A stretch of 64,000 nt of DNA from assembly GCF_001646665.1 (NCBI RefSeq), contig NZ_LWBU01000090.1, positions 69,517-133,516 on the forward strand, in the 5' to 3' direction. Below the pieces are notes generated by a model. That model worked only from the letters and a program-made list of their open reading frames with translations, was not told where the DNA came from and did no database searches. Position numbers and translations under genes: made by a program. Source of the DNA: Streptomyces noursei (GTDB taxonomy: Bacteria; Actinomycetota; Actinomycetes; Streptomycetales; Streptomycetaceae). Within the stretch, counting starts at the first letter, position 1, and every line of letters begins with the position of its first letter. Positions 51,841-60,368 of the stretch are shown here, in pieces.

Positions 51841-52706
51841 GCACCACCACCACCCCGACCCCGCAGGTGCTGCGCCGGCGCAGGCCGCTGCGCCCCGGCA
51901 CGGTCGCCAAGAACGCCGCCGCGCTCGTCCTGGCCGTGCTCTTCGCCTTCCCCGTCTACTGGATGTTCAGCTCCTCGCTGAAGCCGCAGTCGGAGATCCT
52001 CACCAAGGACCCGGTGTTCCTCTTCACGCCGACGTTCGAGAACTACCCGACCGCCACCGGCGTCGACCTGTTCTGGACGTACGTCGGCAACAGCCTCACC
52101 GTCACGATCGGCGCGGTCCTCCTCGCCCTGGTCGTCGCCCTGGCGGCCAGCTTCGCCATCGCCCGGATGAAGTTCCGCGGCCGCAAGGGCCTGGTGCTCG
52201 GCGTGATGATGGCGCAGATGGCCCCCTGGGAGGTCATGGTCATCGTGATGTACATGATCGCCCGCGACGGCGACATGCTGAACAGCATCCCGCTGCTGAC
52301 CGCCATCTACTTCGTCATGGTGCTGCCCTTCACCATCTGGACCCTGCGCGGCTTCATCGCCGCCGTCCCGGTCGAGCTGGAGGAGGCCGCCCAGATCGAC
52401 GGCTGCACCCGCGGCCAGGCCTTCCGCAAGGTGATCTTCCCGCTGCTGGCGCCCGGTCTGATGTCGACCTCGCTCTTCGGCTTCATCACCGCCTGGAACG
52501 AGTTCGCGATGGTCCTGATCCTCAACAAGGACAAGACCGCCCAGACCCTCCCCCTGTGGCTCACCCAGTTCCAGACGGCCTTCGGCAACGACTGGGGCGC
52601 CACCATGGCGGCCTCCTCGCTCTTCGCCCTGCCCGTCCTCATCGTGTTCCTCTTCCTCCAGCGCCGGGCCGTCGGCGGCATGACCGCCGGCGCAGTGAAG
52701 GGATAA
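51837..52706 (+). CDS. dasC: DasC, ABC sugar transporter permease
   Basis: 289 residues from GTG 51837, overlapping the dasB stop (GTGA). Six spans; the EAA loop is ELEEAAQIDGCTRGQAFRKV near residues 180-199. Partner of DasB. No ATPase gene is present in the operon, consistent with use of the shared MsiK ATPase. dasD follows after 8 bases. Confidence 0.93.
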   Translation: MSTTTTPTPQVLRRRRPLRPGTVAKNAAALVLAVLFAFPVYWMFSSSLKPQSEILTKDPVFLFTPTFENYPTATGVDLFWTYVGNSLTVTIGAVLLALVVALAASFAIARMKFRGRKGLVLGVMMAQMAPWEVMVIVMYMIARDGDMLNSIPLLTAIYFVMVLPFTIWTLRGFIAAVPVELEEAAQIDGCTRGQAFRKVIFPLLAPGLMSTSLFGFITAWNEFAMVLILNKDKTAQTLPLWLTQFQTAFGNDWGATMAASSLFALPVLIVFLFLQRRAVGGMTAGAVKG

Positions 52707-52714
52707 CGGCACCC

Positions 52715-54229
52715 ATGACGACCCTCGTACGCGGCGCCTCCCCGACCCTGGTCAGGGACGCGCTCACCGTCCTCCAGCCCGGCTTCACCGGCACCACGCC
52801 GCCCGACTGGCTGCTGCGGCGCATCGGTGAAGGGCTCTCCTCCGTGGGCCTGTTCGGCCGCAACATCGCCTCGCCGGACCAGCTCGCCGCGCTGACCGCC
52901 CGGCTGCGCGCCGAGCGGGACGACGTCCTGGTGGCCATCGACGAGGAGGGCGGCGACGTCACGCGCCTGGAGGTGCGCAGCGGCTCGTCCTTCCCCGGCA
53001 ACCTCGCCCTCGGCACGGTCGACGACACCGGCCTGACCCGGGCCGTGGCCGCGGAGCTCGGCCGCCGGCTCGCCGCCTGCGGCGTCGACTTCAACTGGGC
53101 GCCCTCCGCGGACGTCAACTCCGACCCGGCCAACCCGGTCATCGGCGTACGGTCCTTCGGCGCCGACCCGCACCTCGCGGCCCGCCACACCGTGGCGTAC
53201 ATCGAGGGCCTTCAGTCCGTCGGCGTCGTCGCGTGCACCAAGCACTTCCCCGGGCACGGCGACACCAACGTCGACTCGCACCTGGCGATGCCGCGCATCG
53301 ATGTGGACCTCGCCACACTGCACGCCCGTGAGCTGGTGCCTTTCCGTGCCGCCATCGCCGCGGGTTCCAAATCGGTGATGAGCGCGCATATCCTGCTTCC
53401 CGCGCTCGACCCGGACCGCCCGGCGACCCTGAGCCCGCAGATCCTCACCGGTCTGCTGCGCCGGGAACTGGGCTACGAGGGCCTGATCGTCACCGACGGC
53501 ATGGAGATGCAGGCCATCGCCTCGACGTACGGCATCGAGCGCGGCTCCGTCCTCGCACTGGCGGCGGGCGCCGACGCCATCTGCGTCGGCGGCGGCCTCG
53601 CGGACGAGGAGACCGTCCTGCGACTGCGCGACGCGCTGGTCGACGCGGTACGGACCGGCGAACTGCCCGAGGAGCGACTGGCCGACGCGGCGGCGCGCGT
53701 GCGCGCGCTCGCGTCCTGGACCCAGGCGCACCGGGCCAGGGGGGCCGAGACGGAGCCGGGCGCGGCTTCGGAGGAGGGGACCGCGCCCGGCACCGACATC
53801 GGCCTGGTGGCCGCCCGGCGCGCGCTGCGCGTCACCGGCGCGGGCGGGCCGCTCACCGCGCCCGCCCATGTCGCCGCCTTCACCCCGGCCACCAACATCG
53901 CGGTGGGGGACGAGACCCCGTGGGGCGTGGGACCGGAGCTGGCGCGGCTGATGCCGGGCACGACCACGGGTACGTACGCCGCCGACACGGCCGCGGACCG
54001 GGTCCTGCGGGACGCGGGGGAGCGGCGGATCGTCGCGGTCGTGCGGGACGTCCACCGGCACCCCTGGATGGCGGGCGCGCTGGACGCGCTGCTGGCGGTC
54101 CGCCCGGAGACGGTGGTCGTCGAGATGGGCGTGAACCAGGCCCCCGCCCGGGGGGCGCTGCACATCGCGACGCACGGGGCGGCGCGGGTGTGCGGGACCG
54201 CCGCGGCGGAGGTGCTCGCGGGGGCGTGA
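52715..54229 (+). CDS. dasD: DasD, beta-N-acetylglucosaminidase (GH3)
   Basis: 504 residues, no signal peptide, so intracellular: it would split imported chitobiose into GlcNAc. GH3 motifs: VAIDEEGGDVTRL, CTKHFPGHGDTNVDSH near 174-189 and the nucleophile region GLIVTDGMEMQA with Asp. The KH(F)xGxG-x-D-S-H segment holds the His/Asp acid-base dyad of NagZ-type enzymes. The C-terminal domain from about residue 360 is divergent. Converges on nagB with a bidirectional terminator. Confidence 0.9.
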   Translation: MTTLVRGASPTLVRDALTVLQPGFTGTTPPDWLLRRIGEGLSSVGLFGRNIASPDQLAALTARLRAERDDVLVAIDEEGGDVTRLEVRSGSSFPGNLALGTVDDTGLTRAVAAELGRRLAACGVDFNWAPSADVNSDPANPVIGVRSFGADPHLAARHTVAYIEGLQSVGVVACTKHFPGHGDTNVDSHLAMPRIDVDLATLHARELVPFRAAIAAGSKSVMSAHILLPALDPDRPATLSPQILTGLLRRELGYEGLIVTDGMEMQAIASTYGIERGSVLALAAGADAICVGGGLADEETVLRLRDALVDAVRTGELPEERLADAAARVRALASWTQAHRARGAETEPGAASEEGTAPGTDIGLVAARRALRVTGAGGPLTAPAHVAAFTPATNIAVGDETPWGVGPELARLMPGTTTGTYAADTAADRVLRDAGERRIVAVVRDVHRHPWMAGALDALLAVRPETVVVEMGVNQAPARGALHIATHGAARVCGTAAAEVLAGA

Positions 54230-54262
54230 TCCCCCGGGCGCCCGCGGAGGCGTGAACGGACG

Positions 54263-54297
54263 GAGGAGGGGGCCGGCGACGAGCCGGCCCCCTCCTC
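54263..54297. terminator. bidirectional terminator between dasD and nagB
   Basis: Perfect 15-base stem (54263-54277 with 54283-54297) and a 5-base loop between the convergent genes. Confidence 0.85.
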
Positions 54298-54339
54298 GTG
54301 CTTCCCCGGCCTCCCGGGCCGTCCGCTCCTCCGCGCGGT

Positions 54340-55125
54340 CTACAGGCCCTGCCAGGAGGGCTTGTTGGCGTAGGTGTGGCGGAAGTAGTCCGCGAGCTTC
54401 AGCTTGGAGGCGGCGGCCTCGTCCACGACCACCGTGGCGTGCGGGTGCAGCTGGAGCGCCGAGGCCGGTACGAGGGCGGCGACCGGCCCCTCGACGGTCT
54501 GCGCCACCGCGTCCGCCTTGCCCTCGCCGGTGGCGAGGAGGACCAGGTGCCGGGCCTCCAGGATGGTGCCGATGCCCTGGGTGATCACGTGGTGGGGCAC
54601 CTGGTCGATGTCGCCCTCGAAGAACCGCGCGTTGTCGACGCGGGTCTGCTCGGTCAGCGTCTTGATGCGGGTGCGGGAGGCGAGGGAGGAGCACGGCTCG
54701 TTGAAGCCGATGTGCCCGTCGGTGCCGATGCCGAGTATCTGGAGGTCCACCCCGCCCGCCTCGGCCAGCGCCCTGTCGTACGCCTCGCACGCCGCCTGGA
54801 CGTCCTCGGCCGAGCCGTCGGGGCCCATGAAGGCGTCGGGGCTCAGCCCCAGCGGCTCGACGACCTGGCGCAGCACCGTGGAGCGGTAGGACTCGGGGTG
54901 TCCGGCCGGCAGCCCGACGTACTCGTCCAGCTGCGCGATCCGGGCCCGCGACACGTCCACGTCCCCGGCCCGGACCCTGGCGGTCAGCGCCTCGTAGACG
55001 GGCAGCGGGGTGGAGCCGGTGGCCACGCCGAGCAGCGCGTCGGGCTTGCGGCGCAGAAGGCCGGCGATGCCCTCGGCGATGAGTTCGCCGCCTGCCTTGG
55101 CGTCCTGGACGATGACAACTTCCAC
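54340..55125 (-). CDS. nagB: glucosamine-6-phosphate deaminase
   Basis: 261 residues from GTG 55125 (VEVVIVQDAKAGGELIA). Converts GlcN-6-P to fructose-6-P and ammonia, which both feeds glycolysis and removes the DasR inducer. Active-site motifs: LGVATGSTPLPVYEAL, QLDEYVGLP (Asp), LGIGTDGHIGFNEP (Asp/His). A dre operator lies about 30 bases upstream, in the gap shared with the SIS gene. Confidence 0.95.
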   Translation of the reverse strand: MEVVIVQDAKAGGELIAEGIAGLLRRKPDALLGVATGSTPLPVYEALTARVRAGDVDVSRARIAQLDEYVGLPAGHPESYRSTVLRQVVEPLGLSPDAFMGPDGSAEDVQAACEAYDRALAEAGGVDLQILGIGTDGHIGFNEPCSSLASRTRIKTLTEQTRVDNARFFEGDIDQVPHHVITQGIGTILEARHLVLLATGEGKADAVAQTVEGPVAALVPASALQLHPHATVVVDEAAASKLKLADYFRHTYANKPSWQGL

Positions 55126-55153
55126 GCTGGGCCTGCCGATCTCAGAGAACGTA

Positions 55154-55169
55154 TGTGGTATAGACCAAT
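55154..55169. promoter_or_regulatory. dre (DasR) operator between nagB and the SIS gene
   Basis: TGTGGTATAGACCAAT, 12 of 16 matches to ACTGGTCTAGACCAGT, keeping both TGG and ACCA arms. It lies 29 bases upstream of nagB and 59 bases upstream of the SIS gene, so one site can serve both. Confidence 0.75.
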
Positions 55170-55227
55170 CTAGCAGAATGGCCCCTCCGACTGGCGGGTT
55201 CCCGGGCGCCCTGCTCGACTGGTGCGC

Positions 55228-56277
55228 ATGAGCGATCAGCCGGGCCGGATCATGTCGGGCGAGATGGCGGAGCAGCCCGGGGCGCTGCGCCGGATCCTGG
55301 AGGAGGGCGCCCCCGCGATCCGCGCCACCGCCCGCGCGGTGGCCGCCCGCAGCCCGCGTTTCGTCCTGCTGGCGGCCCGCGGCACGTCGGACCACGCCGC
55401 CCTGTACGCCAAGTACCTGCTGGAGATCCGGCTCGGCCTGCCCTGCGGGCTGACCTCCATGTCCACGACGACCGCCTACGGGGCGACGCCCGACCTCACC
55501 GACGTCCTCGTCATCACCGTCAGCCAGTCCGGCGGGTCGCCCGACCTGGTCGCCTCCACCAGGGCGGCCCGGGAGGCGGGCGCCGTCACGCTCGCCGTCA
55601 CCAACAACGCGGACTCCCCGCTCGCGGCGGTCTCCGAGCACCACGTCGACATCCTCGCCGGCCCCGAGAAGGCGCTGCCCGCGACCAAGACGTACACCGC
55701 CTCGCTGCTGGCCCTCTACCTCTTCGTGGAGGGGCTGCGCGGCGACGGCGGCGCCGGTGCCGCCGTCGCCGTCCCCGGCCTGGCGGCCCGCGTCCTCGAC
55801 CGCCGCCCCGAGGTCCACGCGCTGGCGGGCCGCTACCGCTTCGCCGAGCGCATGGTGATCACCTCACGCGGCTACGGCTACCCCACGGCCAAGGAGGCCG
55901 CACTGAAGCTGATGGAGACCAGCTACATCCCCGCCCTCGCCTACTCGGGCGCGGACCTGCTGCACGGTCCGCTCGCCATGGTGGACAACATCTCCCCGGT
56001 CATCGCGGTCGTCCCGGACGGGAAGGGCGGCGCCGCGCTCCAGCCGGTGCTGGACCGCCTGCGCGGCCGGGGCGCGGACCTCGTCGTCATCGGCCCCCGC
56101 CCGCAGGTCGAGGCGGCCTCCGCCGGGTTCGTCCTGCCGACGGAGGGGCTGCCGGAGGAGCTCCAGCCGATCCTGGAGATCCTGCCGCTCCAGCTCCTCG
56201 CCCACGAGGTCGCCATCGCCCGCGGCCAGGACCCGGACGCGCCCCGCGCCCTCGCCAAGGTCACCGAGACCCGCTGA
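55228..56277 (+). CDS. SIS-domain sugar isomerase/deaminase-like protein
   Basis: 349 residues from ATG 55228; a GTG 6 bases upstream is possible. Two SIS domains as in the isomerase half of GlmS: VLLAARGTSDHAALYAKYLL near residues 49-68, ITVSQSGGSPDLVA near 97-110, and RGYGYPTAKEAALKLMET near 214-231. It lacks the glutaminase domain, as in AgaS/FrlB-type enzymes. It probably handles an amino-sugar phosphate in the DasR pathway. Divergent from nagB with a shared dre site. Confidence 0.87.
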   Translation: MSDQPGRIMSGEMAEQPGALRRILEEGAPAIRATARAVAARSPRFVLLAARGTSDHAALYAKYLLEIRLGLPCGLTSMSTTTAYGATPDLTDVLVITVSQSGGSPDLVASTRAAREAGAVTLAVTNNADSPLAAVSEHHVDILAGPEKALPATKTYTASLLALYLFVEGLRGDGGAGAAVAVPGLAARVLDRRPEVHALAGRYRFAERMVITSRGYGYPTAKEAALKLMETSYIPALAYSGADLLHGPLAMVDNISPVIAVVPDGKGGAALQPVLDRLRGRGADLVVIGPRPQVEAASAGFVLPTEGLPEELQPILEILPLQLLAHEVAIARGQDPDAPRALAKVTETR

Positions 56278-56492
56278 CGCGCGGGGAAGAGGGGGAGGGG
56301 GCGGAAAGACCCGCGGGCCGCGGCGCCGGGACGGGACCCTCAACCCGTCCGGCACCGCAGCCCGGAGTTGCCCGGCCGTCGGGTGTGCGGTCCCGCGGCC
56401 GTGGGGAGGACTCGGCGCAGTCAGGGCAGAGAGCGCCGGGTACCTCGATCCACCCTCCTGTGCGGGGAGGGCGGAAGCTTCACTTGTGGCAT

Positions 56493-56508
56493 TGTGGACT
56501 AGACCAAT
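56493..56508 (+). promoter_or_regulatory. dre-like (DasR) site upstream of pdtaS; notes on the 56278-56605 gap
   Basis: TGTGGACTAGACCAAT matches 12 of 16 bases of the dre consensus and is close to the nagB site. It lies 113 bases upstream of pdtaS, inside a 328-base gap after the SIS gene. A half-site TCTGGTCTG follows at 56509-56517. The first 200 bases of the gap are GC-rich with nothing I recognise. Confidence 0.65.
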
Positions 56509-56605
56509 CTGGTCTGTCCATCGGTCGGCGATCGATAATCCATCACCCATACTCCCTCACCCACCGGCAGAACACCAGATACGTGTGCGCGGGTACGCTC
56601 CACCT

Positions 56606-58084
56606 GTGCCCTCCATGAACGACCTCGTCCGCCAGCACACCGCTCTGAGTGAGTCCGACCTCGAGTGGCTCCACCTGCTGGTCTCGGAGTGGCAGCTGCT
56701 CTCCGACCTCTCCTTCGCCGACCTGGTGCTGTGGGTCCCGACCCTCGACGGCACCCGGTACGTCTCCGTCGCCCAGATGCGGCCGAACACCGGACCCACC
56801 TCCTACCAGGACGACATGGTCGGCCACCTCGTCCCGCGCGGCCGCCGCCCGCTCCTCGACGCCGCGCTCGACGAGGGCCGGATCGTGCGCGAGGGCGACC
56901 CGGAGTGGCGCGAGGAGGTGCCGGTGCGGGTCGAGTCCATCCCCGTACGCCGGGAAGGGCGCGTACTGGGAGTGATCGCCCGCAACACCAACCTGCTCAC
57001 GGTCCGCACGCCCAGCCGGCTGGAGCTGACCTACCTCCAGTCCGCCTCGGACCTGGCGCAGATGATCGCGGCCGGAGCCTTCCCCTTCCCTGGTCAACAA
57101 GTCGACATGGACGCCTCGCCGCGCGCCGGGGACGGGCTGATCCGCCTCGACGCGGACGGCGTCGTCCAGTACGCCTCCCCCAACGCCCTCTCGGCCTACC
57201 ACCGCCTCGGCCTCGCCGCCGACCTGGTCGGACAGCACCTCGGCCAGATCACCGCCGAACTCGCCCCCTCCCGCGGCCCCGTGGACGAGGCCCTGGTCAA
57301 ACTGGCCAGCGGGTACGCCCCGCGCGAGGCGGAGGTCGAGGGCAACGGCGGCGTCATCCAGCTGCGCGCCATCCCGCTCAAGCCCAAGGGCACCCGCATC
57401 GGTTCCCTGGTCCTGCTCCGGGACGTCACCGAACTGCGGCGCCGCGAACGGGAGTTGATCACCAAGGACGCCACCATCCGGGAGATCCACCACCGGGTGA
57501 AGAACAACCTCCAGACCGTCGCCGCCCTGTTGCGCCTCCAGGCCCGCCGGATGGACTCCGACCGCGGCCGCGAGGCGCTCAACGAGGCGGTGCGCCGCGT
57601 GGGCTCGATCGCCATCGTCCACGAGACGCTCTCGCAGAACCTGGACGAGCGCGTCGAGTTCGACGAGATCGCCGACCGGGTGATCTCGATGGTCGCCGAG
57701 ATCTCTCCGGGCAAGGTCACCTGCCGCCGCAACGGCCGCTTCGGCATCCTCGACGCGGAGGTCGCCACCCCGCTGTCGATGGTGCTCACCGAGATCCTCC
57801 AGAACGCGCTGGAGCACGCCTTCGGCCCCGCCGAGCACGGCACGGTCGAGGTCTCGGCGGTACGCGGGGACACCCGCGCCGACGACGCCCGGCTGCTGAT
57901 CACCGTGCAGGACGACGGCCGCGGGCTCCCCGAGGGCTTCGACCCCCAGCGGGCCGGCAACCTCGGCCTGCAGATCGTACGGACGCTGGTGGAGGGGGAG
58001 TTGGGCGGCACGTTCGACATGCAGCCGGCCCCCCGGCGCGGCACGCGCGTGGTGCTCGACGTGCCCGTCCGGGCCCAGAAGTAG
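56606..58084 (+). CDS. pdtaS: PdtaS-type sensor histidine kinase
   Basis: 492 residues from GTG 56606; ATG 56615 is an alternative. N-terminal GAF domain (about 20-145), PAS domain (about 170-290), then an H-box of HisKA_2 type: IREIHHRVKNNLQTVAALLR, and an HATPase with ILQNALEHAF and DDGRGLPEGF. PdtaS phosphorylates PdtaR, an ANTAR antiterminator; no PdtaR gene is in this window. TACGCT (56594-56599) 6 bases before the GTG fits a -10, so the mRNA may be leaderless. A dre-like site lies upstream. Confidence 0.92.
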   Translation: MPSMNDLVRQHTALSESDLEWLHLLVSEWQLLSDLSFADLVLWVPTLDGTRYVSVAQMRPNTGPTSYQDDMVGHLVPRGRRPLLDAALDEGRIVREGDPEWREEVPVRVESIPVRREGRVLGVIARNTNLLTVRTPSRLELTYLQSASDLAQMIAAGAFPFPGQQVDMDASPRAGDGLIRLDADGVVQYASPNALSAYHRLGLAADLVGQHLGQITAELAPSRGPVDEALVKLASGYAPREAEVEGNGGVIQLRAIPLKPKGTRIGSLVLLRDVTELRRRERELITKDATIREIHHRVKNNLQTVAALLRLQARRMDSDRGREALNEAVRRVGSIAIVHETLSQNLDERVEFDEIADRVISMVAEISPGKVTCRRNGRFGILDAEVATPLSMVLTEILQNALEHAFGPAEHGTVEVSAVRGDTRADDARLLITVQDDGRGLPEGFDPQRAGNLGLQIVRTLVEGELGGTFDMQPAPRRGTRVVLDVPVRAQK

Positions 58085-58156
58085 CCGCGGCCCGGAGAGC
58101 GGCGAAGCGGGCGGGCGCCCGGGAACAGCGGCGACGCGGGCACCCGGGAACAGCAG

Positions 58157-58191
58157 CGAGCCCCGGACCGTGGGAGACGGTCCGGGGCTCG
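58157..58191. terminator. bidirectional terminator between pdtaS and wblE
   Basis: Perfect 15-base stem (58157-58171 with 58177-58191), 5-base loop, followed on the plus strand by AACGCTTT. It is 73 bases after the pdtaS stop and 100 bases from the wblE stop. The rest of the gap is unremarkable. Confidence 0.85.
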
Positions 58192-58290
58192 AACGCTTTG
58201 GGTTACTGCTGCGCGCTGCGGCTCGGGAGGCGGGTCAGTGCGTACACGCTGTACGCGCCGCCTGGCTCAGGCTCGTAGCGGTGGCGTCGC

Positions 58291-58548
58291 TCAGGCGCTG
58301 GCGTTACGCGCCCGGTTGCGGGCGGCGCGGCGCTTCATGGCGCGACGCTCGTCCTCGCTGAGGCCACCCCAGACGCCGGAGTCCTGGCCGGACTCGAGCG
58401 CCCACTGCAGGCACTGCTCCATGACGGGGCAGCGTCGGCAGACAGCCTTGGCTTCCTCGATCTGCAGCAGCGCAGGACCGGTGTTGCCGATGGGGAAGAA
58501 CAGCTCGGGGTCTTCCTCACGACAAACGGCGTTGTGACGCCAGTCCAT
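58291..58548 (-). CDS. wblE: WhiB-family protein WblE
   Basis: 85 residues from ATG 58548 with AGGAGAGG upstream. Fe-S cysteines C9, C37, C40, C46 (CREED, CRRC, CLQW), then GVWGGLSEDERRAMKRR. It lacks the AT-hook of WblC. The compact form and location next to pdtaS and sigH match S. coelicolor wblE (WhiB1-like), an apparently essential regulator. The 318-base upstream gap carries a palindrome and an A8 tract. Confidence 0.9.
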   Translation of the reverse strand: MDWRHNAVCREEDPELFFPIGNTGPALLQIEEAKAVCRRCPVMEQCLQWALESGQDSGVWGGLSEDERRAMKRRAARNRARNASA

Positions 58549-58592
58549 GGCTGCTACCTCTCCTTGGTGTTGCATGCAAGTTGCTTGTGAAT

Positions 58593-58606
58593 GTGAACGC
58601 TTTCAC
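58593..58606 (-). promoter_or_regulatory. palindrome in the wblE upstream region; notes on the 58549-58866 gap
   Basis: GTGAAAGCGTTCAC on the minus strand is a near-perfect 14-base palindrome (6 of 7 pairs) with a central GC, as in LacI-family operators. It lies 45 bases before the wblE start. A TTGAGG further upstream could be the -35. Also in this gap, eight consecutive A on the minus strand (58768-58775) stand out in GC-rich DNA and might act as an UP element or bend. Confidence 0.45.
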
Positions 58607-58866
58607 GAATCCCTCAACAAGTGAAGGGCCGAACGCCAGATGAACTGGTGTGGTCCTGGATTTGAGGAGGGGTTCTGGCTCTCACTGGAGGCCGGTCTTG
58701 CGGGCCGTCCCGATCGCCATGTAGAGATTCGCAAACCTCGGCGGCGGATACAACCCCTTCTGGAAAGTTTTTTTTGATTCCTCGGTGTCGGCTAGGTCAC
58801 AGCCGTACTTCTATGGGGTGGACCCTGGCCCATACGTTCGAGATAAAGGACCAACGGCCCTTCCAC

Positions 58867-59835
58867 TCACACAATCACACGCAGTGCACGACGAACGCCT
58901 GTGAACGTCACGCTGCTGCGCAGACCCAGGTGGTCTCCGTCCATCTGGAAGGGCAGCGGCACCTTCGAATGCAAGGTGAAGTCGGTCAGGTCGTGCAGGG
59001 AGAGGGCGTGCTTCCCGTGGGGTCCGCGCTCGGGGCTGGAGGTCAGCAGCTGGGTGGCGGCCCGGGCCACCGAAGCCGCCGACAGCCGGCTGAGCGCCAG
59101 TACGTCCAGCGCCGTGTCGAAGGACGCCCCGGGCGACGCGTACACCGGGCGATTGCCCAGGTAGGTCCAGGGGGCGGTGTTGCAGACTATCGACAGCGAC
59201 AGGTCGTGGACGGGGTCGTGGCCCGGACGCTCCAGGGTGATCGCCCCGCGGCCGCGGCGCGGCTCGTCCAGGAACTGGCGGAAGGCCTGGCGGATGTAGA
59301 GGGCGTGCGTCGATCTCTTGCCGCGCTCGCGCTGCTGTTCGACCCGGCCGATCACCCCCGCGTCGAACCCGAAACCGGCACAGAACGTGAACCACCGGGC
59401 CGGAACCGACTCGTCCTCCGTGCCCGGCGTACCCGCCGCGAGACCGAGGCCGACGGTCCGGTCGCGCTGCTCGCGCAGCGCGTCCAGGAGCGCGCCGGTC
59501 GCCTCCACCGCGTCGTTCGGCAGCCCCAGCGCGCGGGCGAAGACATTGGTGGACCCGCCGGGCACCACCGCCAGGTGCGGGAGCCGGTCGGGGTCGGGGC
59601 CGTGGTGCAGCAGACCGTTGACCACCTCGTTGACGGTGCCGTCCCCGCCCAGCGCCACGACCAGCTCGACGTCCTCGGACTCGGCGGCCCGGCGGGCCAG
59701 GTCGCGGGCGTGACCCCGGTACTCGGTGGTGACGGCCTCCAGCTTCATCTCGCTGGCCAGCGCGTGGATCAGCACGTCACGGGTGCGGGCACTGGTGGTG
59801 GTGGCTGCCGGATTGACCACGAGGAGTGCGCGCAT
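58867..59835 (-). CDS. diacylglycerol/lipid kinase family protein
   Basis: 322 residues from ATG 59835 (MRALLVVNPAA). DAGK catalytic domain: VNPAATTTSART (about 7-18), VVALGGDGTVNEVVNG (about 63-78) and AVVPGGSTNVFARALG (about 96-111) form the nucleotide and catalytic loops. The C-terminal beta domain ends TFTGVRRALRVIV. The group includes diacylglycerol, ceramide and sphingosine-type kinases; substrate cannot be told. No membrane span. Confidence 0.9.
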   Translation of the reverse strand: MRALLVVNPAATTTSARTRDVLIHALASEMKLEAVTTEYRGHARDLARRAAESEDVELVVALGGDGTVNEVVNGLLHHGPDPDRLPHLAVVPGGSTNVFARALGLPNDAVEATGALLDALREQRDRTVGLGLAAGTPGTEDESVPARWFTFCAGFGFDAGVIGRVEQQRERGKRSTHALYIRQAFRQFLDEPRRGRGAITLERPGHDPVHDLSLSIVCNTAPWTYLGNRPVYASPGASFDTALDVLALSRLSAASVARAATQLLTSSPERGPHGKHALSLHDLTDFTLHSKVPLPFQMDGDHLGLRSSVTFTGVRRALRVIV

Positions 59836-59936
59836 GCCCGCCAGGTTACCTACCGCGCGGTACCCGGCCCAGCGGCTCCCCTTCCTGTCCACGGGCTGGA
59901 CACGCCCGCCGGCCGCCCGGCGGTTACCCTGCGGGG

Positions 59937-60368
59937 GTGAGCCGTACGGAGCAGACCCCCGCCGACCCCGCCGTTCCCGCCCCGCGTCCCGTCCGGGTGA
60001 CCGCCGCCGCGGCGGTGTCCGGGCTGGAGGCGCTCGCCCTGATCGCCGGCGGCGTCCACCTCCTGGTGACGAGTCTCACGGGCCGGCCCGACGGCCTGAC
60101 CCAGGCCCTCACCGGCGGCGCCACGCTCATCGCCCTGGGGGTGATCCCGCTGGTGGCCGCGCGCGGACTGCTGCGGTGCCGCAGCTGGAGCCGGGGCCCC
60201 GCGATCATCACACATCTGATGGCCCTGCCGGTGGCCTGGACGCTCCTGCGGGCCTCCGGCGCGGCCGTCCCGGCCGGCATCGCGCTGGCCGTCGTCGCGG
60301 TGACGGGCCTGGCGCTGCTGCTGCACCCCGCCACCACGACGGCCCTGGGCATCCGGGGACGCGCCTAG
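59937..60368 (+). CDS. small integral membrane protein, function unknown
   Basis: 143 residues from GTG 59937. Three to four hydrophobic segments after a Pro-rich start (LEALALIAGGVHLLV, LIALGVIPLVAARGLL, LPVAWTLL and so on). No family known. TACCCT (59925-59930) lies 6 bases before the GTG and there is no ribosome binding site, so the transcript is probably leaderless. Its stop overlaps the sigH stop: both use the same CTAG (60365-60368). Confidence 0.75.
   Translation: MSRTEQTPADPAVPAPRPVRVTAAAAVSGLEALALIAGGVHLLVTSLTGRPDGLTQALTGGATLIALGVIPLVAARGLLRCRSWSRGPAIITHLMALPVAWTLLRASGAAVPAGIALAVVAVTGLALLLHPATTTALGIRGRA

Noticed and set aside
58768..58775. T8 run as a Rho-independent terminator
   Set aside because: On the plus strand no gene ends before it and no stem precedes it. 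The flanking genes are on the minus strand, where it reads A8.
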